A stretch of 64,000 nt of DNA, taken from Nemertoderma westbladi (Eukaryota > Xenacoelomorpha > Nemertodermatida > Nemertodermatidae). Where the stretch lies: assembly GCA_032718475.1 (NCBI GenBank), contig JAUCBJ010006668.1, positions 17,339 through 81,338 on the forward strand. Reading direction: 5' to 3'. Shown in pieces: positions 44,142 through 55,312 of this stretch (position 1 is its first letter; each line of letters starts with the position of its first letter). Under the pieces are notes generated by a model that was given only the letters and a program-made list of their open reading frames with translations, was not told the origin of the DNA and ran no database searches. The position numbers and the translations under genes are program-made.

Positions 44142-45696
44142 CCTCTTCTTTGCTTAGGAAGTCGGGTCCACCTAACCAGTCTGGAGTATCTATCAGTTCT
44201 TGTGGAGTTGCTCCCCTGGAGGCGATGTCTGCTGGATTAATCGTAATCGTTCCGGGGCAATGTCTCCATTGATCTATCTTCATGCGACTAAGTATAATGG
44301 CTACTCTGTTGGTAACGAAGACACTGAACTGACAGACTTCATTGGTTATATACTCCAACACGAGCAAAGCATCGGTCCAATAGACAGTTTTTTCCAGTGG
44401 ATAGTCGATCTGTTCTGTTACATTCCGGCCGATGGCTGTAGCGTATAGAGCTGCCTTTAACTCCGCTCGAGGAACTTTCAACTTGTTGTTTATCAAGGCC
44501 TTAGAGGTAACCAAGGCGACCTTAATTCCATCCGGAGTTTCAACTCTCAGGTAGGCTACTATACCTATTCCCATATCGCTGGCGTCTCCAAACACATGGA
44601 GTTGATAGGAATACGTAGGGAGAACATGACCAAAATATGAACGGGAAATTATAAAGTTCTCGATGGCTGGTAGAGAATCTTCCCATTTCATCCACTTCTT
44701 TAATAATTCTCCCTTAAGTGGATCATCCCATGAGTGGTTTTCAAGCCACGTTTGTTGTACTGAACTCCGAGCAATCAATATAACTGGGCTAATAAATCCC
44801 AATGGATCGAAATAAGTGCTCAGGATACTTAAACAAATCCGTTTAGTTCGAACTGGATTTTCTCGCTGTTTTAGCTGGAAAAACAGGATATCTCTCTCTG
44901 TGTCCCATTTCAAACCAAGTGTCTTGGTTTCTGGAAGATCGTCTTTGATTAGGTCTAGATCTTTCGCTCCTCGATCTTCTACCGGGATCGATTCCAGAAA
45001 CTCACGGGAGTTGCTGGTGAATTTAGTTAATCGAAATCCACCTCTTTTTAAGCACTCTACCGTTCCTTTGGCGACATCAATGGCTTCTTCCACTGATGGG
45101 AGGGACTTTAAATTGTCATCCATGTATATATCCCATTTGATGTTGTCGATCACCTCTTTAGAGAAGGCGTCCCGATTATCATCAGCAGTGGTTCGCACCA
45201 CTGAGCAGGCGTTTGAAGGGCTTGAGATGATCCCAAAAGCCTGGATGGTCATCCAGTACTCCACCGGTTTCTGGTTGAGGTCTCCTTCAGGCCACCACAG
45301 AAATCGTAGGCTGTCTCGATCCCTATCCAGCGCCTTGACTTGTAAGAACATGCCTTCTATATCGGAGGCGAAAGCGATTGAATATTGTCGTAATCTTAAG
45401 AGTATTCCCAATAAGGATTGGAGTAAGTTGGGTCCTGGTAACAACTCGGAATTAAGGGATTGGCCCATGTAGAGGGCGGAGCCGTCAAATACTACCCAGA
45501 CTTCATTGGGTTTACCGGGTTTGGGAATGTAATGATGTGTTAGATAGTACGTTCTCTCAGTTATGGGTGTTTCTTCCGGTACTCGCTCCGCATATCCCTT
45601 GTTAATAAATTTCTTCAACTGAGTCTGGTACATTTCTCTAGCTGAAGCATTTGCCGTAAGGCGTCGATGTAGTTGCGCAATTCTTTTCTCCGCCAA
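44095..45696 (-). pseudogene. pol: RT and RNase H part of the giant BEL pol
   Basis: Copies element RNA into DNA and removes RNA from the hybrid. The frame continues from the protease ORF, separated only by a TAA at 45751-45753. RT motifs: VVFDGSALYMGQSLNSELLPG, FASDIEGMFLQV and the catalytic YMDDN. The RNase H region has HVFGDASDMGIGIVAYLR, KVPRAELKAALYA and YWTDALLVLEYI, and a BEL-typical close, INPADIASRGATPQELI. The frame is open for 533 codons. Its downstream join to integrase needs a frameshift. Confidence 0.85.
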
Positions 45697-45750
45697 GGGT
45701 CGGTTGTTTATGAATTTAGGTTCTCGCTTTCGGAATGGTAGACCGATTTC

Positions 45751-47391
45751 TTATCTACCTTGATCTTTAAGAAAATGTGTAGTTGTCTCCTGGATCTGCT
45801 TGGCTCTTTCTTCTTCTACCGATAGGGCCTTATCGTAGGAATTAGGCTCTACAGCCTCTTGAGTAAAGAATCGTACTGCGTGTTCATCCCGAGTCCTCGC
45901 GTTGTAGCGATCTATCACGTCATTCAGTTCGTCATTATAGTCGACTTGTCCTGATGGACGAATGAGTTGACATAGGTTCACTTGGTTTTGCCAAGTCTCG
46001 TTTTCCGTAAGGAGGTCGATGGTATTCTCCTCGTCGAAGAGTTGGTGGATATCGTCATTATCTGAGGAGTATGGTGTTCCCTCAGTTGGGTCATCTACCT
46101 CACTGCTCTCCGCTTCCCATTCACTCACCTGGTATACCCGTTCTTTTGGTAACCTTTCCATGAGAGTTCTACGAGAAGGGCCAGTAAAGTACCAACCTAC
46201 TCTAGTTCTTCCCGCATAGGCTTGTAGTGGTTGCGGTTGAGCAGGCCGTTTCTCCAATGTCTCAAGCGCCTCATGCACATTTTGGCCGATGAGTATTTGC
46301 ACTCCAGGGTAGTCTGTGTTGAATCTAGGTATCTTAAGCTGCTGGGTGAAATCGTCCTCATCCCAGTTATAAGGTTCCACTTGGCTGGTAGCGAAGTTCT
46401 TTATCGCCACCATTTTTACTGACCTTATACTTTGTTCTCCTAGTTCATCCTGGGAGGTGGACAACGCACCTACATAGTAATCCGCAATTACTGTAGATTT
46501 CCAAACCTGCATAATTCCTGACATGTTTAACTTAGTTCGGAACTTGGGTTGTCCAGCAAAGATGTCTTCGGCTAGTTCTTTGTCGATGAATGTTCCTGTG
46601 CTGCCGGAGTCAAGAAGGGCGTTCACTATATAACTTTTTTGTGGCCCGTGGACTCTCAACTGCACTACGGGAAATTCTCGGATTCCTACATTGGAAGTTG
46701 GTGCTTTCGAAGATGGTTGTCGGTCAGGAGTAGTTAGGGGGGGCTCACTGTCGGTGTCCTTTTCATACGTAAGTGCTCGATACACTGCGGTATTTATTAG
46801 GTAACAGGATTCGTTTTCGTCTGAGAATTCGTCCGTATAGAATCCTTCCATCTCAGAACTTTGGTCAGTGTCGTTCACATCACTGAATTGGACATGTAGT
46901 TCGGACTCACTTACCTGACTCGGGCTGTTTCGTTCGAATTCAGTGTGCAACAAGATATGATGTTTTGCGCCGCACTTTGCACACCTTGCGTCTGAGTAAC
47001 AGGTTCGCTGTTGGTGTCCTTGTCTGAGGCAATTATAATACAACCGCTTATCCCACATGACTTCACGTCTATCCTTTAATGATTTCTTTAGGAATTCATC
47101 ACACACATTCAAACGGTGGGGCCCGTCACACAGCGCACATTTCGGTTTGATGTTACTTACCTTACTTTGAGTAACGTTGTGTACACTCGTTCTTTCTTCG
47201 GGCTTTCTTATATGAATTCTCTTAGGAGACGTAGGAGGAGTTTTTCTTACCTGTTCTCTCCTGTCATTGGTTCGAGACTTGAATTTACTTACGTCTTTAG
47301 GCGTTTTGTTGACATAATAAGATCTTTCAGTGTCTTTCCCGCTGTCCTCTTCTTGAGAAGCCTGGCTTTCGCCGTAGTCTGTATAACACAC
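45751..47391 (-). pseudogene. gag-pol: Gag zinc-knuckle and aspartic protease part of the giant BEL element
   Basis: Open for 546 codons. A basic N-terminal linker is followed by Cys/His motifs (CALCDGPHRLNVC, CYSDARCAKCGAKHHILLH) of nucleocapsid type. An acidic spacer and the aspartic protease follow, with VNALLDSGSTGTFIDKELA (catalytic Asp in DSGS) and the downstream ILIGQNVHEAL. Upstream, the frame must be joined to the capsid ORF by a 1-nt shift near 47,440. Downstream, a TAA (45751-45753) separates it from RT in the same frame. Confidence 0.85.
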
Positions 47392-47431
47392 TGGTATTAC
47401 CTTTCTCCTAGAAACGGGTTTCTCACTTACC

Positions 47432-48493
47432 TTATTTTCCGGTGTCTCTGGACTGCTTTAGGAGCTGTAATTTTACTTCTCCATCTAAGAATGACATGAT
47501 ATCAGCCATGGTAGGGTCTCGACGTTGTTGTTCCATCATATATAACACTTTCTTATCCAAGCGTGTACCTACTCCACCCTTTGGTAAAGTAGAGGCCACG
47601 GCTCCAATAACCATAGAACTCTGATATTCATGAGACTTACCTAGCCAATCTAATTGTCTACAGATCTCCTGAATCTCATCGGAAAACTCTATAATCCCGC
47701 TGCTAATGAACTTTCGGGGGGCTACCAATTTTGCATACAAATACCTAGCTATGTTATTCCTATTACCATACCTGATGTTTAGTGTATCCCAAACTTGTCT
47801 TAATCCATCTGGGTGTCCAATAAACTTTAACGCCATTAACTTGGGAGATCCTTCCAAGCACTCGATGAGGAATCTAAGTTTCTCTCCATTAGATAGCACA
47901 GAGTTCTGTATGTTATCTTTGTAATATTCATTAAAAGGTAACCATTTCATCTCATCTCCATTAAACTTGACGATCTCTCCCACCTTTACCACTTGACGGG
48001 CTTCGGTTCTAGCCATTTGACGCGTAAAACTTTCTTGGGCCATCGTGTTATTTAATATCGAGTTATCGGTATATAAATTTCTCGGATTATTATCAGGTCT
48101 ATATGGAATATCATTGTCAACAGGTTTATAATTACCCTTAATAGGGTTTACTATAGGAGTTTCTACTTCACTAGCAGTATAGATGCGTGTAGGCTCCACA
48201 CCTTGCGCATGAAATACTTCAGACCTAACAGGTTGACACATTGTTACCGGGGTTGGTGGTATACCTCTTTGGGTATTTACTAATTTGTCGCGTTCCAACG
48301 CGATACTCTGCTGCACCTCTTGCAACTCTAACCTACTTTCCCTTACTGTGCCCTTGAACTGCTGAACAGTTCCTTCCATCTCCCGGACCTGCTGAGAGGA
48401 GCACTTACAGTTTTCCCTCAGCTGCCCGAGCAGGAGACCCATCTCCCGTAGTCCCTCAGCTACCCACTCGACCGCCGAAGCGGGAGTCGCCAA
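47432..48493 (-). pseudogene. gag: Gag capsid-like part of the giant BEL element
   Basis: 353 codons in the frame that starts at 49324; a TAG at 48524-48526 is the only break between them. Coiled-coil-like N-terminus (QQVREMEGTVQQFKGTVR), then a retrotransposon Gag capsid-like helical domain (KFNGDEMKWLPFNEYYKD, RFLIECLEGSPKLMALKFI, LNIRYGNRNNIARYLY) as in the DUF1759-type BEL gag. It ends SRDTGK at a TAA. Confidence 0.8.
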
Positions 48494-48523
48494 CGTAGTA
48501 GCGGGCGAGCGAGAGACGACGGG

Positions 48524-49324
48524 CTATAAGTTCTTGATATCTCGCTCGGCGTCCAGGACGGGTTCGGACTCGGGAACAGTCCTACTGGGCACAGGTAGTT
48601 TAGTACTGTGCAAAGGGAATTTAGAGGTAGATTCTGGGAGTACAGGTGTCTCTATCACCGAAGGGGTGGCTTCGAGAACAGGCCTAATTATTTCAGGCTC
48701 ATCTACTATAGTAGGGAGTCTTTCTATTTTAATAATTTGGTCTGTGGGTTCTGTACTACCTAAGTCTGTGCTAGCTAGTTTCCTTCTAACAGCTGGGGGC
48801 AAATCAGGCAATTTCTGATGGTGAGGCATTCTTCTACGTCTGCTTAGACGAGATCTATTTCCTCTGCCTTCAGGATCGGTGGTATCGCCTTCATCAGATG
48901 ATGTATATCCCTGTCTTTTGGGAGTAGATCGACTCATCATCTGCATTTGACTAGCTGTTAACTGTTTATTTATGCATTCTTGATTCTCTTGAATATTTTC
49001 CAACTCTAGTTGGGTGGTCTCTTCAGACGCTCTCCGTTCTGCTTCTGCCACTTTTCTTTCCGCTGCTGCCGCTGCCACTGCCGCTTTTCTTTCCACCTCG
49101 GCCGCTGCCACCGCCGCTTTTCTTTCCGCTTCTGCCTCTGCCGCTGCTGCTGTCTTTCTGTCTTCTATACATTTTTTCTTTACTTGTTCTTCTTGGACTC
49201 TAGCGATGCGGAGGCGTTCATCAAATTTAGCTTGGTTCGCAGGTAATATTTCCGCATCTATTGCGTCCAACACAAGCTTGGCTCCTTCACTATTAGGGCA
49301 AAGTCCAGCCAGCCGCCTCCTCAA
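48524..49324 (-). pseudogene. Coiled-coil N-terminal gag region of the giant BEL element
   Basis: 266 codons. An alanine/glutamate/arginine repeat of the AEAERKAAVAAA type (about residues 55-105) predicts a long charged coiled coil or single alpha-helix. An acidic, Ser-rich and Pro-rich linker follows. Not part of standard BEL gag proteins as I know them. It joins the 320-aa ORF above by a 1-nt frameshift near 49,340 and continues in frame into the capsid region apart from one TAG. Confidence 0.65.
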
Positions 49325-49335
49325 CTCTTCATCAC

Positions 49336-50298
49336 CTAGAAATCTTTGATAGTCTGACAGATCGCTGTCACTTCAATTTCCACTTGGGAAAAGGTAGCGT
49401 CTGTTGATTCTCCATGGGTTGAGCGCTCGGCCAGCTGAGATTTCCACTGGGCTGTTCCTTGAACTTTGCGACTCACCCGCTGAAACCAAGTCTTTACGGC
49501 AACTTGCAACGACGTGTCTTGTCTTATTTTCGAAGCCTCCTCAAAGGCCGATAGGATCAGTCTGATTCTTAGAATTCTTTCTCTAACTTGATAAAGCAGC
49601 TCTCCCTGCTCTTGAGGTCCTTGGGGTTGTCGAAACAGTTGTTCTTCTAATCGCTCCAAAGAGCTGAAGAATCCCTGTACATATCCTGCTGCTGACCTCT
49701 TCCACACAGCTGGATCACTAGTGTCTTTTGTCACTCCCATCCTGTATATGTCTTCCCAGGCAGCTTCCGATAAGTCAAACGGGAGTCCGGGTCCGGGGAA
49801 GTTCCATTGCGACTCAACAATAGACTTCAGTTCCTCTCTTGTGTATCCCGCATAACTATCCTTGGTCGATCGCTTACTTCTCGCCCAATCAATTTGGTGT
49901 TCCTCCACCGCAATCAATACCCTAGTGAGTATGGCTGCAGGAAGGATGAGGAGGGGATCCGAATAAACCGCATCTGCCATCTTTGCTCCGTGCTCGGGTG
50001 TCAGCTCGACAGTATCCGAACTACTGGAGCTGTCGGGCCGCTGAGGAATAAGTTCTCGGCTAGAGTGTTGCTGCTGTTTAACAGCTGCTTCCTGGTCCCG
50101 CTTGACCTGAGCCCGAGTGCCTATGATAGACCTACGGTGTTGGACTAGCCTAGGGTCTGACACCACTACTGGAGGGATGATCTTTCTCACAGTAGGAGGT
50201 GAGTTGAACTTCGGTCTCAAACGTTCAGCACTCCTATCTGGGTCACAGATGGTTGTATCTAGGAGACTGTCTGACAGGTTTTGCTTTTTGTCAGACAT
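49336..50298 (-). pseudogene. N-terminal leader ORF of the giant BEL element, 320 aa
   Basis: First long ORF after the 1.9-kb leader, ATG at 50298 (MSDKKQNLSDSLL). The first 105 residues are disordered; the rest is helical with W and L patterns (YAGYTREELKSIVESQWNF, GYVQGFFSSLERLEEQLF). I recognise no family. It ends QTIKDF at a TAG; one frame over, translation would run on into the 266-aa ORF, so the two were probably one protein. Confidence 0.6.
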
Positions 50299-52217
50299 GT
50301 TTGTTTGTACAGTTGAATGCCTACTGCTATATTACAGTTAAAGCAAGTCTAATAATTCAGTATCACTGTTAGCCTAGTAATTAATTACCGATATCGTTAC
50401 TCAGTGTAACGCGATATATATACACAATATATTAGAATACCGGTATACACTTATAGTATATATATATAAGTATTATTACAGACTAGGTTTGTCACAGAAT
50501 ACCAGTATATAATTTCAGCGCAAATATATATAAATATATAATAAGCCTATCGTGAATACCGGTATACAACTTACACTTATAATATATAAGTATAATTATA
50601 AACTAGAATTAATTGCAGAATACCGGTATATAGTTTCAGCTTAAATTTATAGAAATAAATATAATAAGCCTATTGTAAATACCGGTATGTCAATTATTTT
50701 AGAATAATTTAATTTCTGAATTTTTAGGGTTACTTAGTTACTTTACTTTACTTTATTACCATTATTTAAGCAGTAGTCCAACTGATATTAAGACCTAATT
50801 GATGTATGACAGGCCTACTGTTTTATAAATCAGTTTGAGTTGATTTATAATATATATATATATATACCCTTTTATGGGTTTTGTCAATGTTTGAAATAAA
50901 TGTTATTATTTCTGGGAAGGAGTCACTACACAGAAGCTGTACGCTCTCAGTGAAGTGCTAATTGTTGGACACTAAAACAAATAATTATACTTGCCTAAGT
51001 TACTTATTACTACAAATTATGTACAATTCGGGGTGAGATTACAATCTCTAAATAAACACAAAAATTTACACGTACGAATTTTTAGGGTTAATTTTACAAG
51101 AAAATCTACAAACCACCCTAACAAGGAGTTAGAATATCTGGTTATTACAAACGGACAGGATACTACGGTATTTTGAAAGTAATAAAGCAGTAGTAAATAT
51201 ATTGCGTTGTCCAGATAGGAAAAATACCACCGTCTGACAAATTATAGCCGTAGCGCTATAAGTACTACGTTATGTATCACGGAGTGTTCCTACCTAGAAG
51301 TTAATTACCGCGGCCTACCAGAGCCAACGTGCCTATTAACCACTTTACAACACAAATATACTGCCTACACACTAATTTCCTTCGGAAAGCACTGTACACT
51401 AAACCCTAAATTAGGTACAAGTACTTATACAACAAATAACCAGCAGTTAAAAATACTTGAACAGCTAAAGGAACCACGGTATCTGCCGGAGTGACCAAAG
51501 CATAAAATCTCCAGTCTTTACCTACCCCAAACAGCCCTGATGTAGTACCGGGGTTAATTTAACTATAACGGTATATATAACAAGCACAATTACTGTAGGA
51601 ATAAACTTGGGGTATGAATGTTGCGAATAATCGCGTAAACTCTGAATAATAAATATTACGCTACCCTTACAGACTACACAAACAAAATACAGACCAAATG
51701 CTGGCAGACTACTATCAAGCCTAAATAAACTACAGTATATGCAGACTCCGAAATGGTTAGTTAGTATGCGTTCTAACCGAGTAGTACGACTTATTCTTTC
51801 AAGGGGGATTTACCTTACAGCACTGGATGCCCACCACTTTCCTAACTAGTACTTTATCGGACATACACTCTACACACACTGCAATCTCTTCAGACTTAAC
51901 AACAGTCAGACAACAGTCCAGCCTACAAATTACCTGTACAATCTGAGCAGGCTTACACGTCTTCTGCTCAATATTAACTTACAAATAAATAAAACTGACA
52001 GAAATAGGCCTAAGTAAAATCCCAATAAAAACCAGGCGTCCCCGATTAAATATTAAGACCTACCGGTATATAATTATCAAAATCGAATAATACTGCTGTA
52101 CCTGTACTGCTGTAATTACCGGTCCGGGTGGTTAGGTAGTCAGGCCTACTGGTTACCGGTCGACCGGTACTTTTGCCCTTTATTGCCTACGTGCAATAAA
52201 GAAGCTATAACTGATAT
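50299..52217 (-). other. Untranslated leader of the giant BEL element
   Basis: No gene. A unit of about 130 bp is repeated two to three times (about 50435-50700), each with TACCGGTATA, TTTCAGC and AATAAGCCTAT words. Bases next to the 5' LTR read ATATCAGTTATAGC on the minus strand, with no TGG, so no standard tRNA primer site is recognisable. Confidence 0.55.
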
Positions 52218-53371
52218 TGTTCGCGCTTTCAGACCTTTAGCAGTTTAACCTGCCAAATTTAGGTGTCTTCTAGGTTATAAATCGACTTTAGCCTATGACG
52301 AGTATTTGATACACTACATTAGCCGAAGCCAGCCTATGCGCGACTGGATATACCCGGGAGACTGGATTCGGAAGCTCTGACCTTATTGCGATGTAGGCCT
52401 ACTGTATTATTCGATTGATCGTTAATATATAATCTCTGACCAATATTATTCACTTTCGGGAAATATTAACAGTTCCTTTAGGACGTGGCGCTCTAAGTAT
52501 GTAAACAGAGTTATGACTTACACTAAACACAACGGGATGGCTATTGATTCACATATAAAGCGCATTCTTTCACAATCATGCACACTACCGCACAATGCTG
52601 CACACCGATCTGCCGACATTCACTAATTTTAGTCACATATAAAGATAACAGCAACTGACACATGTAGTGCCTATGAAATAGCATTAGATTCACTCCAAAA
52701 CCAATATAATGTAAGTCGCAATTGCTATATGCAACCGGTCTCTTACCTTCAGTATATCAAGAAGATTGGGGTTTTATGATTATTTATCGATATTATCCAA
52801 ATATAATAATATTCCATCAACTGATACAATTAATAACTGACAGTAAATAGCAGTAAAATAATGCGGTGTTTGTAGGTGACAATATGATTTGATTTGGCAG
52901 TTTGTGAATTGTGGTTTGCAGTGATAACAGTTATACGTTTCTATGATCAAAGCCGATCTAATGTTTGGCTAAAGTCTGAAACACAGAATAATTCCAAAGC
53001 CGGTGTTCTGGCATCAGGAAAAAAGGTAAACATAAACCATAATGCATTGCGCGATTTCCCGGAGGTTTCTGTACAAATAAAATGAGAATCGCTCTGATTG
53101 GTTGACCGAACAAAGAAACAAAGGAAAAGTTACACGTGTACATATCAGCTGATAGATGTCGTCATCTTGAACTACACTGTATCAAGAGTATTTGGCGTAT
53201 TGCGACATAAAATTGCTAGTTATGTCCGCTAAAGTACACATACAGAAGAAATGGCTTTTTATGTCCACTAAAACACCGGTACAGTAAGGAAACGGCTTTT
53301 TATGTCCGCTAAAACACCTACAGAGTACTTTGCGGGAAAAATGACTAGCTAATTCCGCAAAAGCCTTTACA
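52218..53371 (-). repeat. 5' LTR of the giant BEL element, 1,154 bp
   Basis: Aligns with 32977-34162. The 63-codon ORF present in both LTRs is identical but has no known content. Confidence 0.9.
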
Positions 53372-54003
53372 TTTTGTAAAATTTGTTTAGGCCCCTATCT
53401 CATAAGTACTAGCTAGCTGGCAAGCTGGGCAACAATTTTGAACAGAGTTCCAGTAGGCCCTACTGTATTTTGCCTACAGTAGCAGAGTTCCAGTAGGCCT
53501 ACTTTTCTTGTGCCAAATTTTTTTTATTGTACAGTACTTTTATCAGATTTTTTGGGTAAGGCCCCCCTCACACGCAGCAACTTGTTTCTGCAACTTGTTT
53601 CTGAAATAACTTGTTGCTGTACCCCCTCACACACAGAAACTTGTTGCTCAAGAAAAGGGAACAGTTCCTTATGCAGTCGCATTTTTAAAACATAAATCAT
53701 TGTTACCAGGGCTACAATGTAGAATTATAGATGAAAATATAATTATTACACACTATTCTAGAACATAAATAAAATAAAAAATATAATGTTCTTGAACATA
53801 TAGCTAGTTATTTTCCATATTTAAAATGGCTAGTAATATAAAACTACATATTTATAACTTAAATCATTGTTACCATGCAAAAAATGTAAACTGCTATAAT
53901 ACTGTTTATTGTTAATTTTCGCATATTGCTACGGAAACTAGGTAAAATTATAATCTATATATATATAATATATATATAATATAATATATATTACCGGTAT
54001 ATA

Positions 54004-54156
54004 TAATAACCTTCAGCGAATAAAACTGTAATAATCACTTCTGCCTTATCCTTCAGCAAATTAACCAAATATAATAACCTCGGGTATTATACAGGTTAAT
54101 TTGCTTCTGGAACGGCATCAGTGATTATTCAGTTTTACTCGCTTCAGGTTATTATT
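54004..54156. mobile_element. Hairpin MITE, about 150 bp
   Basis: The arms at 54004-54066 and 54093-54156 are inverted copies (TAATAACCT-AGCGA-TAAAACT, AATAATCACT, AGCAAATTAACC words in both), with a short loop. Confidence 0.65.
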
Positions 54157-54557
54157 TCCGTATATTAACTCTATAACATTGCAATATTGTATGTATAATC
54201 AATATTATTGGTCATTAATATATTCTGCAACAGTTTAAACCTGAAATATCAATGTTTTCACATTTTTTTATAATTACAAAAGATACTACAGTACTTTAGC
54301 TTGTTAAAAAAAACACTAGAGCTACCATAAAAAAAACATATCTACTAATGTTCTACTGTATAACATTAAAAATGCAGTATTTTTAGAAATTGAAAAAAAA
54401 TGTAGGGCCTAATATATAATAAATCATTTTTTTATAATCATTAAACTATTAAAGTTGATATATTAGTATTATAAGAGTAAGTACAAGTTAGATGATACCG
54501 GTAATTACTATTGATTCTAATTAAATTTAAGAAAGTTATACTGTACAACCAATAGAT

Positions 54558-54594
54558 TGCAGGCCCGGCGCTCTACCAACTGAGCTACCCCGCC
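54558..54594 (-). pseudogene. 5' half of a tRNA-like sequence
   Basis: The minus strand reads GGCGGGGTAGCTCAGTTGG and continues TAGAGCGCCGGGC, a normal tRNA acceptor/D-arm with an A-box. The anticodon stem breaks down after GCAATC and no T-arm follows, so it is a tRNA half or the head of a truncated SINE. Confidence 0.5.
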
Positions 54595-55312
54595 TTCTAT
54601 GTGTGGTAATTATCCATTAAAATTAAACTTGTAATATTTCTGACAAATTGAGACGCTACAATCTTAAATATAAAACACTAATCCACTGCCAATACGTACC
54701 TGATATCAATCTTACGTAGGCCCTACTAGTAAATGTCTGTGCCTTATGGGTTGGAGTGCAGAGTAAAAGGGGAGCAACTGTCCCCCTTTCTTTTATTGAA
54801 TGGCCGTTTTGTTTTTTTTCCTAAGTACCGATTTTGTGATAGAATAGCTCAATTTTATTTTAATTTCTGTCTCTTAACTGAGTCTCGTGCTGCGCGAATG
54901 CGCAGTTAGAGCCAAAATTGTCTTAGTTGGGGTTTATGTGCGTTCACATAACGTATGTTTATGGGAGTGTAGGTGTATGGGTGTTGGTGTCAGTATGTTT
55001 GTTTGTCGGAAGCCAATATCAGAATATATAACTCGGCATATTATAATTATAAGTGCTCACTGAGATGGCTTGCTGTTTTGGTGCACTCACTTTTGGTTCC
55101 TGTTCAAATGGGAGTATAAAATAATATAGTAAGGATATATGATATATAATGAATGGTAAATAATCATATGATATATATTATATAATTTATTTATATTACA
55201 TTAATTATTATAATTATATTTAAAATAATTGTTACAGTCAATGAGTATTTGGGTACAGTTTATTTAAAGTTTGAATGGCTTGCATCTGACTTGCTCGAAT
55301 AATTTATCTAAA

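Larger units (their letters stand above)
32977..53371 (-). mobile_element. Giant BEL/Pao-type LTR retrotransposon, 20.4 kb, with a nested LINE
   Basis: Direct LTRs (32977-34162 and 52218-53371) have TG...CA ends and a 5-bp duplication. Minus-strand order: 5' LTR (right), a 1.9-kb leader, gag with an unusual N-terminal region (50298-47432), zinc knuckles plus protease, RT/RNase H, integrase (to 42246), a 1.6-kb gap, and a 536-aa accessory ORF (40604-38994). Then comes an oppositely oriented LINE and the 3' LTR. Without the LINE it is about 15.6 kb. The LTRs differ by two indels (11 and 21 bp) and about five substitutions, which suggests a fairly young insertion, although gag-pol has several stops and frameshifts. 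No TGG-type primer-binding site follows the 5' LTR, which is odd. CTGGGAGCGG beside the 3' LTR could be the polypurine tract. Confidence 0.85.
53377..55312. other. AT-rich intergenic right of the giant element
   Basis: No gene. It contains short repeats of AACTTGTT-CTG words (about 53575-53650), a hairpin MITE (54004-54156) and a tRNA-like fragment (54558-54594), both listed separately. Confidence 0.5.

Noticed and set aside
53560-53660. Terminal sequence of a hAT-like transposon (GCCCCCCTCACAC with AACTTGTTGC words)
   Set aside because: The repeats suggest it, but I find no partner terminus or 8-bp duplication.
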